This document shows, one piece after another, positions 8,926 through 17,180 of a stretch of 55,223 bases of DNA. Source of the stretch: Bacteroidales bacterium (lineage in GTDB: Bacteria > Bacteroidota > Bacteroidia > Bacteroidales > UBA932); NCBI GenBank assembly GCA_017561885.1, contig JAFZBF010000051.1, forward strand, positions 1 to 55,223, in the 5' to 3' direction. The translations under genes were made by a program, and so were the position numbers. Every line of letters begins with the position of its first letter. The first letter of the stretch is position 1. The notes under the pieces were generated by a model, which had not been told where the DNA came from, made no database searches, and saw nothing but the letters and a program-made list of their open reading frames with translations.

Positions 8926-9569
8926 TTAGTGAGACGGGTAATGGTAACGTTACGGAACTCGAGCGGGCCGCCCTCGCTCTGAAGGGCTATGTAGCCTTCA
9001 GTGAAGTTCTTGTTGGTGACGTGATTCTGATGGACTCCGTTGACGGTGATGTCCACTCCGCCGTCGCTGGTTATAACGATCTCGTTAAGATTCCATTCTC
9101 CGTCAGGTTTCTCGCTGGATTCATTCTCCTTGCGGACCATAGGGAATCTGGGACGTCCGCCTTCGGGCGATTCCAGTTCTTTTACGTCAGAACCGCCAAG
9201 CAGTACGACATCTCCGACAGAACCCTTCTTCAGTTGGCATTCAATGGCATTCGGCCAGCAGAGGAGGCCATCCTGCACGAGGCTGAAGATGCCGCTGTTG
9301 GTACCTTCGCCCACCCAGCGCCACTCCACGCGAAGCACGACGTCGGTGTATTTCTCATTGGTGCGCATAAAGCCGAAAGGCTGGCCGCTGACGCGGATAT
9401 TGCCGTCTACCACACTGAAGACGTCAGTTGCGGGAACTTCGGGGTCGTTGACGAAAAGAGTCCAGCCTTCGAAGTCCTTGCCGTTGAAGAGCTGTATTAC
9501 TTCAGGTTTCTGGCTGCAGGAGGTTGCAAGCACGGTCAGCATCGCTGTGATAAATAATATCCTTCTCAT
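8922..9569 (-). CDS. DUF1080 (3-keto-disaccharide hydrolase-like) lipoprotein
   Basis: The 215-residue product carries a lipoprotein signal (LATSC, Cys18) and a single DUF1080 domain with the typical opening LFNGKDFEGW and the later NSGIF segment. The fold is a concanavalin-like jelly roll. Some family members hydrolyse 3-keto-glucosides; many are uncharacterised. It sits 6 bases after the GT4 glycosyltransferase gene and overlaps the M15 peptidase start by 4 bases. Whether it acts on a sugar made by the neighbouring glycosyltransferase is only a guess. Confidence 0.85.
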   Translation of the reverse strand: MRRILFITAMLTVLATSCSQKPEVIQLFNGKDFEGWTLFVNDPEVPATDVFSVVDGNIRVSGQPFGFMRTNEKYTDVVLRVEWRWVGEGTNSGIFSLVQDGLLCWPNAIECQLKKGSVGDVVLLGGSDVKELESPEGGRPRFPMVRKENESSEKPDGEWNLNEIVITSDGGVDITVNGVHQNHVTNKNFTEGYIALQSEGGPLEFRNVTITRLTK

Positions 9570-9575
9570 ATTTGA

Positions 9576-10748
9576 TTATTTAAAAATAGTTTTCTTTTCG
9601 TGATTGGCTATCAGCCTCCCATATTCTTCATAAACATCATCCACCACCTGGTCCCAGGTCCTGTAAATGTCCCGGAAAGCGCCTTCCGACACCTTCCTGT
9701 AGTATTCTTCATCAGAAAGGATGTGGATAATCTTATCGGCGTATGCAAGCTCGTCAGCATCCGACAGGAAACCGTTGACGTCCTCGGTAATCATCCCGGC
9801 CGTGCGGGCGCCCCTGAGGAACAACGTCGGAGTGCTCTGACATGCTGCCTCTATCTGCACCAGCGAATTGGCATCGTATAGCGACGGGAACAGGAAAAGC
9901 TTGGCACGGCTGTATATCTTCTCGAGCATCGATATTTCCTTGACGAGACCGCACATCACGACATCGTCCTTCAGGCCGCATTCCTCTACAAGGGCAGCCA
10001 GCTTGTCTTCGTCCTGTCCCTGGCCTACGAACAGCATCTTGAACCGCAATCCTTTTTCCTTGACGATCTTGAGGGAACGGACCAGGAAGTCGAGGTTCTT
10101 TATGAAATTGATGCGGCCGATGAACAGCAGGACCAGGTCATCTTCCCTGAGACCGTATTTTGCATTGACCTCATCGGCTGCCGCCTTCCTGTCATATACC
10201 GGAACGTGATCGGTGGCATTCTGCTTCACCTTGCAAGGAGCGGTCAGGGCATACTCGTGGATGTAGAGCTGGCGGACGGCGTCATTGACCGTCCAGCACT
10301 CGTCGCATCCGTTGAAGATGCTCATTATGGTCATCATCGCCAGTTTCACCGGGGCGGCAAGTTTCAGCGTCCTCTCGAAATCCTGTTTATACTGGGAATG
10401 GATGGTAGCGACTACCGGAACATCCCTCAGCTTGGCATAGTTCAAGCCTATCAGACCGATGGAGAACGGGGAATGGATATGCACAAGATCCAGTTTGCTG
10501 CGTATGATAGCCGCCTCGAAGGCAGGATCGAAATGCGGCATCGGAACCGAATAGTCAAAATTGTTGAAATTGATGGTCGAACATCTTTCAACCGGATAAG
10601 GGACTCTTATCTCCTCAGACTTGTTGAATCCCGGGGCGAAAACAGTCACTTCACATTTGTCGACAAGCCTGCGGGCATAACTGTCCACAACCTTGATTAC
10701 GCCGTCCACCATAGGGTAGTAAGCGTCTGTAAAAAGACCTATTCTCAT
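9576..10748 (-). CDS. GT4-family glycosyltransferase
   Basis: The 390-residue product is a GT-B fold retaining glycosyltransferase. The N-terminus MRIGLFTDAYYPMVDGV is the signature of the group that includes diacylglycerol glucosyltransferases and alpha-mannosyltransferases. The HSPFSIG segment lies near 90-100, the nucleotide-sugar region LLFIGRINFIKNLDFLV near 205, and the acidic site YDANSLVQIEA near 285. It is probably cytoplasmic and attached to the inner face of the membrane, making a glycolipid or a surface glycan. It overlaps the AraC regulator gene by 4 bases, which suggests translational coupling. Confidence 0.88.
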   Translation of the reverse strand: MRIGLFTDAYYPMVDGVIKVVDSYARRLVDKCEVTVFAPGFNKSEEIRVPYPVERCSTINFNNFDYSVPMPHFDPAFEAAIIRSKLDLVHIHSPFSIGLIGLNYAKLRDVPVVATIHSQYKQDFERTLKLAAPVKLAMMTIMSIFNGCDECWTVNDAVRQLYIHEYALTAPCKVKQNATDHVPVYDRKAAADEVNAKYGLREDDLVLLFIGRINFIKNLDFLVRSLKIVKEKGLRFKMLFVGQGQDEDKLAALVEECGLKDDVVMCGLVKEISMLEKIYSRAKLFLFPSLYDANSLVQIEAACQSTPTLFLRGARTAGMITEDVNGFLSDADELAYADKIIHILSDEEYYRKVSEGAFRDIYRTWDQVVDDVYEEYGRLIANHEKKTIFK

Positions 10749-11356
10749 AATTCAGTTTTTTTAATCAGTTGTCTGAATTTGCTGGGCGGCATCCCTATCC
10801 TTTTCTTGAAAGCGGAATGGAAAGCCTGTCTGTTGTTGAAGCCGCAGTTCTCTCCGATGGCTTCAACGGTATAGACAGCGCTTGCCGGATCGTTGAAGAG
10901 AGACACTGCCTTGGTAACGCGATAATTGTTTATCAATGTAGGAAAATTGCAGCCGAACACCTCGTTGATGAAATGCGACAGCCTTCCCTTGTTTGTTCCG
11001 GCCATCTTTGCCAGGGAGTCTATCGACAGGTTCTTGTCAAGATAAACTTCCCTGCCTTCGAACAGTTCCCTCAAGTCCGACAGCAGTTTCACGTCAGACT
11101 CGCTGAGCACCTTCGCCTTGTCGAAGTCATAATCGTAATTGAGGACTTCGGGGATGGCCTGCACCTCGGCGCTCTTCGAAAGGATGGTCCGCAGGGTGCG
11201 GCGCGCGTCAAAATACAGGAAGGCAAACACAGCGGCCACCACAGCCAGGAAAACGACAAGGGCGTGGGCGACAATCCAGTCGGGCCAGACACCTATTGCC
11301 GCAATGGCAGCCAGGATTAACAGGGCGTATATTATGGGCTTAGCTTTGCCGGGCAT
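10745..11356 (-). CDS. Membrane-anchored AraC-type transcriptional regulator
   Basis: The 203-residue product has two hydrophobic segments at about 7-24 and 30-47, then a linker and a C-terminal AraC/XylS double helix-turn-helix (about 105-200; SLAKMAGTNKGRLSHFINEVF and IGENCGFNNRQAFHSAFKK). It should be an inner-membrane protein whose DNA-binding domain faces the cytoplasm. There is no sugar-binding domain of classic AraC. It starts at the ATG at 11356 and heads a four-gene operon with GT4, DUF1080 and M15 genes. The divergent sulfonolipid-type operon begins 150 bases away, so it could regulate either direction (inference). Confidence 0.85.
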   Translation of the reverse strand: MPGKAKPIIYALLILAAIAAIGVWPDWIVAHALVVFLAVVAAVFAFLYFDARRTLRTILSKSAEVQAIPEVLNYDYDFDKAKVLSESDVKLLSDLRELFEGREVYLDKNLSIDSLAKMAGTNKGRLSHFINEVFGCNFPTLINNYRVTKAVSLFNDPASAVYTVEAIGENCGFNNRQAFHSAFKKRIGMPPSKFRQLIKKTEL

Positions 11357-11411
11357 TTCAGTGGATTTTCTATCCTGCTAATTTACCTCTTTTATCCGTT
11401 GAAGAAGCATA

Positions 11412-11425
11412 TTTTTACGTAAAAA
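11412..11425. promoter_or_regulatory. 14-bp perfect palindrome in a divergent promoter region
   Basis: TTTTTACGTAAAAA lies midway between the AraC-type regulator gene and the VOC/acyltransferase operon. It is a possible operator; its AT-rich arms mean chance is not excluded. Confidence 0.35.
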
Positions 11426-11490
11426 GTTCAAATGGTTACATAGGTTTCTCAATCCTTACCTATTCGTCAAGTTAATATCTCAAAGTTTTG

Positions 11491-11498
11491 TATCTTTG
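11491..11498 (+). promoter_or_regulatory. -7 promoter box for the sulfonolipid-type operon
   Basis: TATCTTTG matches TAnnTTTG exactly. It lies 8 bases before the ATG at 11507 and 23 before the in-frame ATG at 11522, which bears on which start is used. No clear -33 TTTG is seen. Confidence 0.6.
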
Positions 11499-11506
11499 AA
11501 GACTAT

Positions 11507-12595
11507 ATGACATATCCAAAAATGAAGAATTTCAACATAAGCGGAATACAGCAGGTGGGCGTAGGCTGCGAGAATTTCTATGAGAGCTGGCAGTGGTACA
11601 TCGACCATTTCGGAGCGAACGTGAGAATTCTCGAGGACGACACCGTCGCTGAAAGGATGCTGCCCTATACCGGAGGGAAGGCGCAGAAACGCCACGCCTG
11701 CATAGCAGTGAACCTCCAGGGCGGCAGCGGTTTCGAAATCTGGCAGTACTCCGAGCGCAAGCCCTGTCCTGCCGCCTTCGACATAGCTGCCGGCGATACC
11801 GGCACTTTCGGTGCAAAGCTGCGCTGCAGGGATGTCGCTGCGTTCCACAAGGAAATCAGCGCCTCGTACAAGGAGGTAGGAGCCCTTTCCAAAGCTCCTG
11901 ACGGCAAACCGACCTTCTGGATCAGGGATCCCTGGGGCAACCATTTCCAGGCTGTCGAGGACAGCTACATTTTCATCGACCAGAAACGCAATAACGGCGG
12001 AGTCTGCGGAGCCGTGATCGGAGTCACGGACGCTGACCGCGCTGTCGCCTTCTATTCTGAAGTCCTGGGTTACGGCAAGGTCATATACGACTGCACCGGC
12101 AAGTTCGAGGACTGGGCCATCATGCCTGGCAGCGAAGGCCGTTTCCGCAGGGTGCTGCTAGCTCCGTCAAAGCCTCAGAAAGGAGCCTTCAGCGCAATGT
12201 TCGGCGAAAGCACTCTGGAGATTGTCCAGCCGCTCGACCGCACTCCGCGCAAGATTTTCGAAGGCCGCTACTGGGGCGACCCCGGATTCATCCAGGTCTG
12301 CTTCGACGTGACAGGGATGCGCACCCTTGGAGAACACTGCGCAGCCAAAGGACATCCGTTCACTGTGGACAGCTGTCCTAACGACGAACGCTTCGATATG
12401 GGCGAGGCTTCAGGCCACTTCACCTACATAGAAGACCCTGACGGAACCCTCATCGAATTTGTAGAAACACAGAAAATACCCGTGCTCAAGAAGCTCGGCT
12501 TATACATAGACATGACAAAACGGGACCCGCTGAAACCTCTGCCTAAATTCCTGTTCCGGCTTATGGGTCTCACAAAAATCAAAACCCTAAAATAA
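11507..12595 (+). CDS. Double VOC (glyoxalase-fold) protein in the sulfonolipid-type operon
   Basis: The 362-residue product contains two tandem vicinal-oxygen-chelate domains, about residues 12-155 and 165-325. Each ends in the typical WIRDPWGNHFQ or IEDPDGTLIEF strand. The first metal ligand of canonical VOC enzymes, a His in the opening strand, is not seen in either domain (IQQVGVG; AVIGVTD), so metal binding may be altered. A basic C-terminal tail (after 325) could touch membrane. VOC proteins include glyoxalases, dioxygenases, epimerases and binding proteins; I cannot assign the reaction. The gene overlaps the acyltransferase start by 1 base, so a role in the same pathway is likely. The start may instead be the ATG at 11522 (MKNFNIS), which gives a 20-base leader. 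Confidence 0.8.
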   Translation: MTYPKMKNFNISGIQQVGVGCENFYESWQWYIDHFGANVRILEDDTVAERMLPYTGGKAQKRHACIAVNLQGGSGFEIWQYSERKPCPAAFDIAAGDTGTFGAKLRCRDVAAFHKEISASYKEVGALSKAPDGKPTFWIRDPWGNHFQAVEDSYIFIDQKRNNGGVCGAVIGVTDADRAVAFYSEVLGYGKVIYDCTGKFEDWAIMPGSEGRFRRVLLAPSKPQKGAFSAMFGESTLEIVQPLDRTPRKIFEGRYWGDPGFIQVCFDVTGMRTLGEHCAAKGHPFTVDSCPNDERFDMGEASGHFTYIEDPDGTLIEFVETQKIPVLKKLGLYIDMTKRDPLKPLPKFLFRLMGLTKIKTLK

Positions 12596-13863
12596 TGAAA
12601 GACATATTCGACAGAATCAAAGAATCGACCGGCGGTCCTATCGGCCAGTACAGAGAAATAGCTGAAGGCTATTATTCATTCCCGAAACTCGAGGGAGAAA
12701 TCGGTCCTCATATGCGCTTCAACGGCCAGGAGGTTCTCTGCTGGAGCCTGAACAACTACCTGGGTCTCGCCAACCATCCTGAAATCCGCAAGATCGATGC
12801 GGAAGCTTCTGCAAGATGGGGCCTTGCCTATCCTATGGGAAGCCGTATGCTCACGGGCAACACCGCCCTTCACGAGCAGCTGGAGAGGGAACTTGCAGAC
12901 TTTGAACGCAAGGAAGCCGCTTTCGAGTTCAACTTCGGATATCAGGGAATCGTTTCGACCATCGACTCTCTCGTAAGCCGTCACGACGTCATCGTGTTCG
13001 ACGCCGAGGCTCATGCCTGCCTGCTCGACGGAAAGCGTCTGCACACCGGAAAGTCATTCTCATACAAGCATAACGACATCGTAAGCTGCGAACAGAAGCT
13101 GAAAGTCGCAACCCAGATAGCCGAAGAGCAGGGTGGCGGAGTGCTGCTGATTACTGAAGGCGTTTACGGTATGACCGGAGCCCTCGGAATCCTCGACCAG
13201 ATCTGCGCCCTCAAGAAGAAATACAAATTCCGCATCCTCATCGACGACGCCCACGGCTTCGGCGTGATGGGTCCGACCGGCCGCGGTACCAGCGAGCATT
13301 TCGGTGTGATGGACGAAGTCGATATCTACATCGGCGCATACGCCAAGTCAATGGCAATCATAGGCGGTTTCGTAGCCAGCGAGAAGCCTATCATCGACTT
13401 CCTTAAATACAATATGCGTTCTCAGATCTACGCCAAGTCTCTCCCGATGCCTATCGTAGAAGGCTGCCTGAAGCGTCTCGAGATAATCCGTTCGGCCGAG
13501 GGCGACGAGCTCCGAAAGAAACTCTGGACAGTTACCCGCCGCCTCCAGAACGGTTTCCGCGAGATGGGCTTCGAGATCGGCCCTGCCGAGGCTTGCGTGA
13601 CACCGGTACAGGTATTCGGAGGCGAACACCAGGCCATGAACATGGCGCTCGAGCTCCGCTCGAAGTACCACATCTTCTGCTCTGTCGTGATCTATCCCGT
13701 AATTCCGAAGGGAATGGTGATCTTCCGCATCATACCTACCGCAGCCCACAGCATAGAAGATGTAGACTATACCCTCAACGCATTCAGGGAGATGAAGGAT
13801 AATCTTGCCAAAGGCGCATACGACTATCCTACTCCTGACCTGGCAACACTTCTGAGACAATAA
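12595..13863 (+). CDS. Alpha-oxoamine synthase, probable cysteate acyltransferase (SulA/CapB-type)
   Basis: The 422-residue product is a PLP enzyme of the alpha-oxoamine synthase family, which condenses an amino acid with an acyl thioester and releases CO2. Visible active-site residues are His140 (AEAH), Asp217 and His220 (IDDAHGFG) and the PLP lysine Lys251 (AYAKSMA). Its opening (MKDIFDRIKE, then EGYYSFPKLEG) resembles the Flavobacteriia/Alistipes enzymes that join cysteate to a fatty acyl group to give 3-keto-capnine. It is less like serine palmitoyltransferase or KBL. The next gene, a cysteate synthase-like enzyme one base away, supports this reading. An automatic label of serine palmitoyltransferase or 8-amino-7-oxononanoate synthase would be less specific. 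Substrate choice is inferred. Confidence 0.82.
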   Translation: MKDIFDRIKESTGGPIGQYREIAEGYYSFPKLEGEIGPHMRFNGQEVLCWSLNNYLGLANHPEIRKIDAEASARWGLAYPMGSRMLTGNTALHEQLERELADFERKEAAFEFNFGYQGIVSTIDSLVSRHDVIVFDAEAHACLLDGKRLHTGKSFSYKHNDIVSCEQKLKVATQIAEEQGGGVLLITEGVYGMTGALGILDQICALKKKYKFRILIDDAHGFGVMGPTGRGTSEHFGVMDEVDIYIGAYAKSMAIIGGFVASEKPIIDFLKYNMRSQIYAKSLPMPIVEGCLKRLEIIRSAEGDELRKKLWTVTRRLQNGFREMGFEIGPAEACVTPVQVFGGEHQAMNMALELRSKYHIFCSVVIYPVIPKGMVIFRIIPTAAHSIEDVDYTLNAFREMKDNLAKGAYDYPTPDLATLLRQ

Positions 13864-13864
13864 T

Positions 13865-15085
13865 ATGAGCAACAAGTATAAACTTATCTGCACTGCCTGC
13901 GGCGCTGACTGCGGCGACTTCGCAGACTGGTTCGCACACGACCAGAAATGCAGCTGCGGCTGTCAGAAGGCCGAAGCTGTCTACACCGGGGACTACTCCC
14001 GGCTGTTTGAAGGCAAGGGCGATCCGGACAGCCTGTTCCGATATTTCGAATTCCTGCCCCTCGAGGACCGTGGCAACATTGTTTCCTGCGGCGAGGGTGC
14101 CGAACCCATCGAAGAATGGAACTTCCTCGAGGAATTCGCCAAAGACAGGCACGGTGTGGACTGCAAGGTATTTGTGGTCCGCAACGACCTCAACGGCGGC
14201 AGCGGGACCTTCAAGGACATTGCAGCAGCACTCGGAGCCTCGATCTTCAAGGAGAAAGGAGTCAAGCGTTTTTGCCTTGCATCCACCGGCAACGCCGCCA
14301 CCGCTTTCAGCCGCTACTGCGCCCTGGCCGGCGTCACCTTCGACGTATTTATGCCGAATGATGTCTGCAAGGATACCGCCGACACCATCCGTTCCCACGG
14401 ACAGATACTGCATATCTCGCAGGGCGGCTACGGTGCTGCCAAGAAGGAAGCCTCGGACTTCCACGTCAGCGAGAACGTGCTCATCTCCGCCGGCAACATC
14501 GACCCTATCCGCGTCGAGGCCAAGCGTACCATCGCATTCGAATTCCTGCGTCAGATCGGCAGGATGCCTGACGTCTTCTTCCAGGCGGTAGCCGGAGGTA
14601 CCGGTCCCATCGCTCTCGACAAGGGTGTCCGGGAACTGCAGAAATACTATGACAAGAGCATTAAGATGCCGCGTCTCATCCTGGCGCAGCAGGACACCTG
14701 CGACCCTATGGTCAGGGCGTGGGAGAAAGCCACTGCCGAAAACTTTCCCAAAGGCTGGGAGAAGGACTACCCTACCGTCATCCCTCAGACCAAGATATCA
14801 ATCCTGTCGGCAGGCACTCCGGGAATGTATCCCACCGTTGCCCCGATGGTCCGCGCCACCAAAGGCGGTTTCGTAAGGGTTATGGAATCTGAACTTGCAG
14901 GACTTGCCAAAAAGATCCAGGAAAAGACCGGAGTCATCTTCGGACCGGCTTCGATGGTATGCTTCGCCGGATTCTTCAAGGCTCTGGAAGAGAATATGAT
15001 CCATCAGGGCGAGACCATCCTGCTGAACATCGGCGAAGGCAGCGAGAGAGCCAGGTGGTTCGCAAAGGAAGTGGAGGAATGCTGA
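13865..15085 (+). CDS. Threonine synthase-related PLP enzyme, probable cysteate synthase
   Basis: The 406-residue product is a fold-type II PLP enzyme related to threonine synthase. The PLP lysine is Lys117 (GTFKDIA), the phosphate/substrate loop STGNAA is at 140-145, and the N-terminus holds a Cys-rich knuckle (Cys9, 12, 16, 29, 31, 33). The later segments FFQAVAGGTGPIA, a PRLILAQQ..DPMVRAWEKA block and LLNIGEG match my memory of Methanosarcina cysteate synthase better than that of canonical threonine synthase. That enzyme turns O-phosphoserine plus sulfite into L-cysteate. It lies between the acyltransferase gene and an SDR gene (overlap 1 base), so cysteate supply for sulfonolipid is the likely role. 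True threonine synthase is the main alternative. Confidence 0.78.
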   Translation: MSNKYKLICTACGADCGDFADWFAHDQKCSCGCQKAEAVYTGDYSRLFEGKGDPDSLFRYFEFLPLEDRGNIVSCGEGAEPIEEWNFLEEFAKDRHGVDCKVFVVRNDLNGGSGTFKDIAAALGASIFKEKGVKRFCLASTGNAATAFSRYCALAGVTFDVFMPNDVCKDTADTIRSHGQILHISQGGYGAAKKEASDFHVSENVLISAGNIDPIRVEAKRTIAFEFLRQIGRMPDVFFQAVAGGTGPIALDKGVRELQKYYDKSIKMPRLILAQQDTCDPMVRAWEKATAENFPKGWEKDYPTVIPQTKISILSAGTPGMYPTVAPMVRATKGGFVRVMESELAGLAKKIQEKTGVIFGPASMVCFAGFFKALEENMIHQGETILLNIGEGSERARWFAKEVEEC

Positions 15086-15885
15086 TGAACGTCTGGATTA
15101 CAGGAGCCTCCTCCGGAATCGGTCAGGCTACGGCATACAGCTTCGCATCGAGAGGTCACAGGGTAATCCTCACTGCCCTCGATGCTCCCGAGCTCTATAC
15201 CACCGCGGAGGAATGCCTCAAGAAAGGTGCTCCCGAAGTCAAGTGCCTTCCATTCAATTTGTTGCAGACCAAGGATATACCCTCACTGGCCGAAGATGCC
15301 TGGAACGCCTTCGAAGGCGGAGTCGACGTGCTCTACTGCAACGCCGGCATCAGCCAGAGGACCAATGTCATCGACACTGACGAGCCTATGATCCGCAAGA
15401 TTATGGAGCTGAACTTCTTCTCCCCTGTCCTGATGGCAAAAGAGATTCTGCCCAGGATGCTTGCAAGGGATCCGAAAGACGGCATCCGCGGACAGATAGC
15501 AGTGACCACCAGCATCAACGGACGCTTCGGCTTCCCGCTGCGCTGCACCTACAGTTCGTCGAAACACGCCCTCTACGGCTTCTTCGAGACTCTGGCGGCG
15601 GAATATTACGACCAGGGCATCCGGGTAACGATCGTGTGTCCCGGCCGCGTGCAGACCAACATCTCTTTCTTCGCCCTTGAAAAAGGCGGAAAGCAGCACG
15701 GCAAGCTCGACGCCGGCCAGGCTTCCGGACTTCCGGCCGACAAGGCAGGCGAAAAGATCTGCAAGGCTATCCTCAAATGCAAGAGAGAGGTGCTTGTAGG
15801 CCGCAAGGAACTGCTGATGGTCTATATAAAGAGATTCTTCCCCGGCCTTTGCGCTAAGCTCAGCAGGAAAATCGAACCTATGTAA
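15085..15885 (+). CDS. Short-chain dehydrogenase, probable 3-keto-sulfonolipid reductase
   Basis: The 266-residue product is a classical SDR. It has the nucleotide-binding motif TGASSGIG at about 6-13, NAG near 87, and the catalytic pair Tyr156/Lys160 in YSSSK. The set resembles the DHRS7/3-ketosphinganine reductase branch. The C-terminus (VYIKRFFPGLCAKLSRK) is basic and hydrophobic, as in enzymes acting on lipids at the membrane. The ATG at 15085 overlaps the upstream stop (TGATG); an in-frame ATG at 15079 is possible. In this operon it would reduce the 3-keto group after cysteate-acyl condensation (inference). The SDR family itself is certain. Confidence 0.8.
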   Translation: MNVWITGASSGIGQATAYSFASRGHRVILTALDAPELYTTAEECLKKGAPEVKCLPFNLLQTKDIPSLAEDAWNAFEGGVDVLYCNAGISQRTNVIDTDEPMIRKIMELNFFSPVLMAKEILPRMLARDPKDGIRGQIAVTTSINGRFGFPLRCTYSSSKHALYGFFETLAAEYYDQGIRVTIVCPGRVQTNISFFALEKGGKQHGKLDAGQASGLPADKAGEKICKAILKCKREVLVGRKELLMVYIKRFFPGLCAKLSRKIEPM

Positions 15886-15898
15886 TTTCTGAAACTGT

Positions 15899-17164
15899 TC
15901 AGAACTGGATCCTCGACATCAGACGCTCACCGCAGGCGGCTGCATTGTCGAGGATTTCCTGTTCTCCCTCGACCTTGCGGCCACGCATGACGATGCGTCC
16001 GTCACAGATGACGGTATCCACACAAGAGCTGTTGGCAGAATAGACCAGATTAGCTTTGAAATTGTAGTTCGGCGTGAAGAAGACATTGTTCATATCAATC
16101 AGAACTATATCTGCGAGCCTCCCTTCCTCTATCTTTCCGGCATTGAGTCTCAGCGCCTTGGCTGCATTTTCGGAGCCTATCTTCAGCAGAGTATCCAGCG
16201 GAATCGCCTCGGGATTCCTGCGCCAGGCTTTCTGCAGTATGGCAGCTGTCTTGAGGGCTTCCATCATATCGAGGTTGTTGGAACTTCCGCAGCCGTCGGT
16301 GCCCAGAGTAACGTTGGCCCCGGCTGCTATCAGCTCTTCCATCGGGAACTTGTAGCCGCTGGCTATCTTCAGGTTGCTGTTTACGTTGTGGACTGCAGTG
16401 ACGCCGTATGCACCCATCAGTTCTATGTCGTGTGGGCTTAGCCAGAGACTGTGTGCGGCAATGAGACGCTCGCTCAGAAGGCCAAGGCGCTCGCAGTATT
16501 CCACCGGAGAGCAGCCCCACTTTTCCTGTGAGTCGGTTATCTCCTGCTCGGTCTCTGAAAGGTGGATGTGGATCAGCAGGTCGTTCTGCTCGGCAAACAT
16601 CGCGGCGAAACGCATATTGTCCTCACATACGGTATAGGGAGCATGAACCGAAACTGCGAACATATTGCGTGACGAGAAAGACCGCGACTTCTCGAAGTCG
16701 CGGATAAGGGCTCTCCTCTCCTTTTCGGCCTTCTCCATATCCCCGTTGTCCAGCATGCAGTATGAATGGACGGCGCGGATTCCCATCTCGTCGACTGCCA
16801 GGGCGGCAAGGTCTCCGCCCCAATACATATCGTTGAAGCAGGTGGTGCCGGTCTTTATCATCTCAAGGCAGGCAAGCTTGTTTCCCCAGTACAGGATATC
16901 TTTGTCGTACTGCGCCTCGACCTTCCAGATATGCTGGAGCCATGGTTGCAGTTTCATGTCTTCCTTCACGCTGCGGGTCATCGTCATCGCTGCATGGGTG
17001 TGCATGTTTATAAAACCGGGAATGGCGGCCATACGGCTGCAGTCGATCGATTCAGCCTCGGGAGCCTCGATGCCGTCGGCTATCTTCGCAATTATGTTGC
17101 CCCGCACAAGTATGTCGGTGCGGCGGTCATCTATATATACGTTCTTTAAAAGGATTTCACTCAT
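15899..17164 (-). CDS. mtaD: Amidohydrolase, MTA/SAH deaminase-like
   Basis: The 421-residue product is a metal-dependent amidohydrolase that should deaminate 5'-methylthioadenosine and S-adenosylhomocysteine (or 5'-deoxyadenosine). Metal ligands are visible: His55 and His57 in NMHTHAAMT, a His in HIHLSETE near 205, a His in AAHSLWLS, and the Asp of GTDGCGSSNNLDM. The block VTAVHNVNSNLKIASG is typical of MtaD. It lies 16 bases behind rluD, as the third gene of the PASTA-rluD run. Substrate is not settled by sequence. With the PNP and mtnA genes at 34-36 kb it could form a methylthioinosine salvage route. Confidence 0.85.
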   Translation of the reverse strand: MSEILLKNVYIDDRRTDILVRGNIIAKIADGIEAPEAESIDCSRMAAIPGFINMHTHAAMTMTRSVKEDMKLQPWLQHIWKVEAQYDKDILYWGNKLACLEMIKTGTTCFNDMYWGGDLAALAVDEMGIRAVHSYCMLDNGDMEKAEKERRALIRDFEKSRSFSSRNMFAVSVHAPYTVCEDNMRFAAMFAEQNDLLIHIHLSETEQEITDSQEKWGCSPVEYCERLGLLSERLIAAHSLWLSPHDIELMGAYGVTAVHNVNSNLKIASGYKFPMEELIAAGANVTLGTDGCGSSNNLDMMEALKTAAILQKAWRRNPEAIPLDTLLKIGSENAAKALRLNAGKIEEGRLADIVLIDMNNVFFTPNYNFKANLVYSANSSCVDTVICDGRIVMRGRKVEGEQEILDNAAACGERLMSRIQF

Positions 17165-17180
17165 AAGGATAGCAATTTAC

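Noticed and set aside
12595..13863. Serine palmitoyltransferase or KBL as the name for the PLP acyltransferase
   Set aside because: The opening sequence and the adjacent cysteate synthase-like gene fit the SulA/cysteate acyltransferase group better. SPT cannot be fully excluded without a tree.
13865..15085. Threonine synthase (thrC)
   Set aside because: No other threonine genes are nearby, and the C-terminal blocks and context fit cysteate synthase better. Kept as the main alternative.
15887..15904. 7-bp hairpin between the SDR and mtaD stops as terminator
   Set aside because: The stem is short, overlaps a stop codon, and no T-run follows on either strand.
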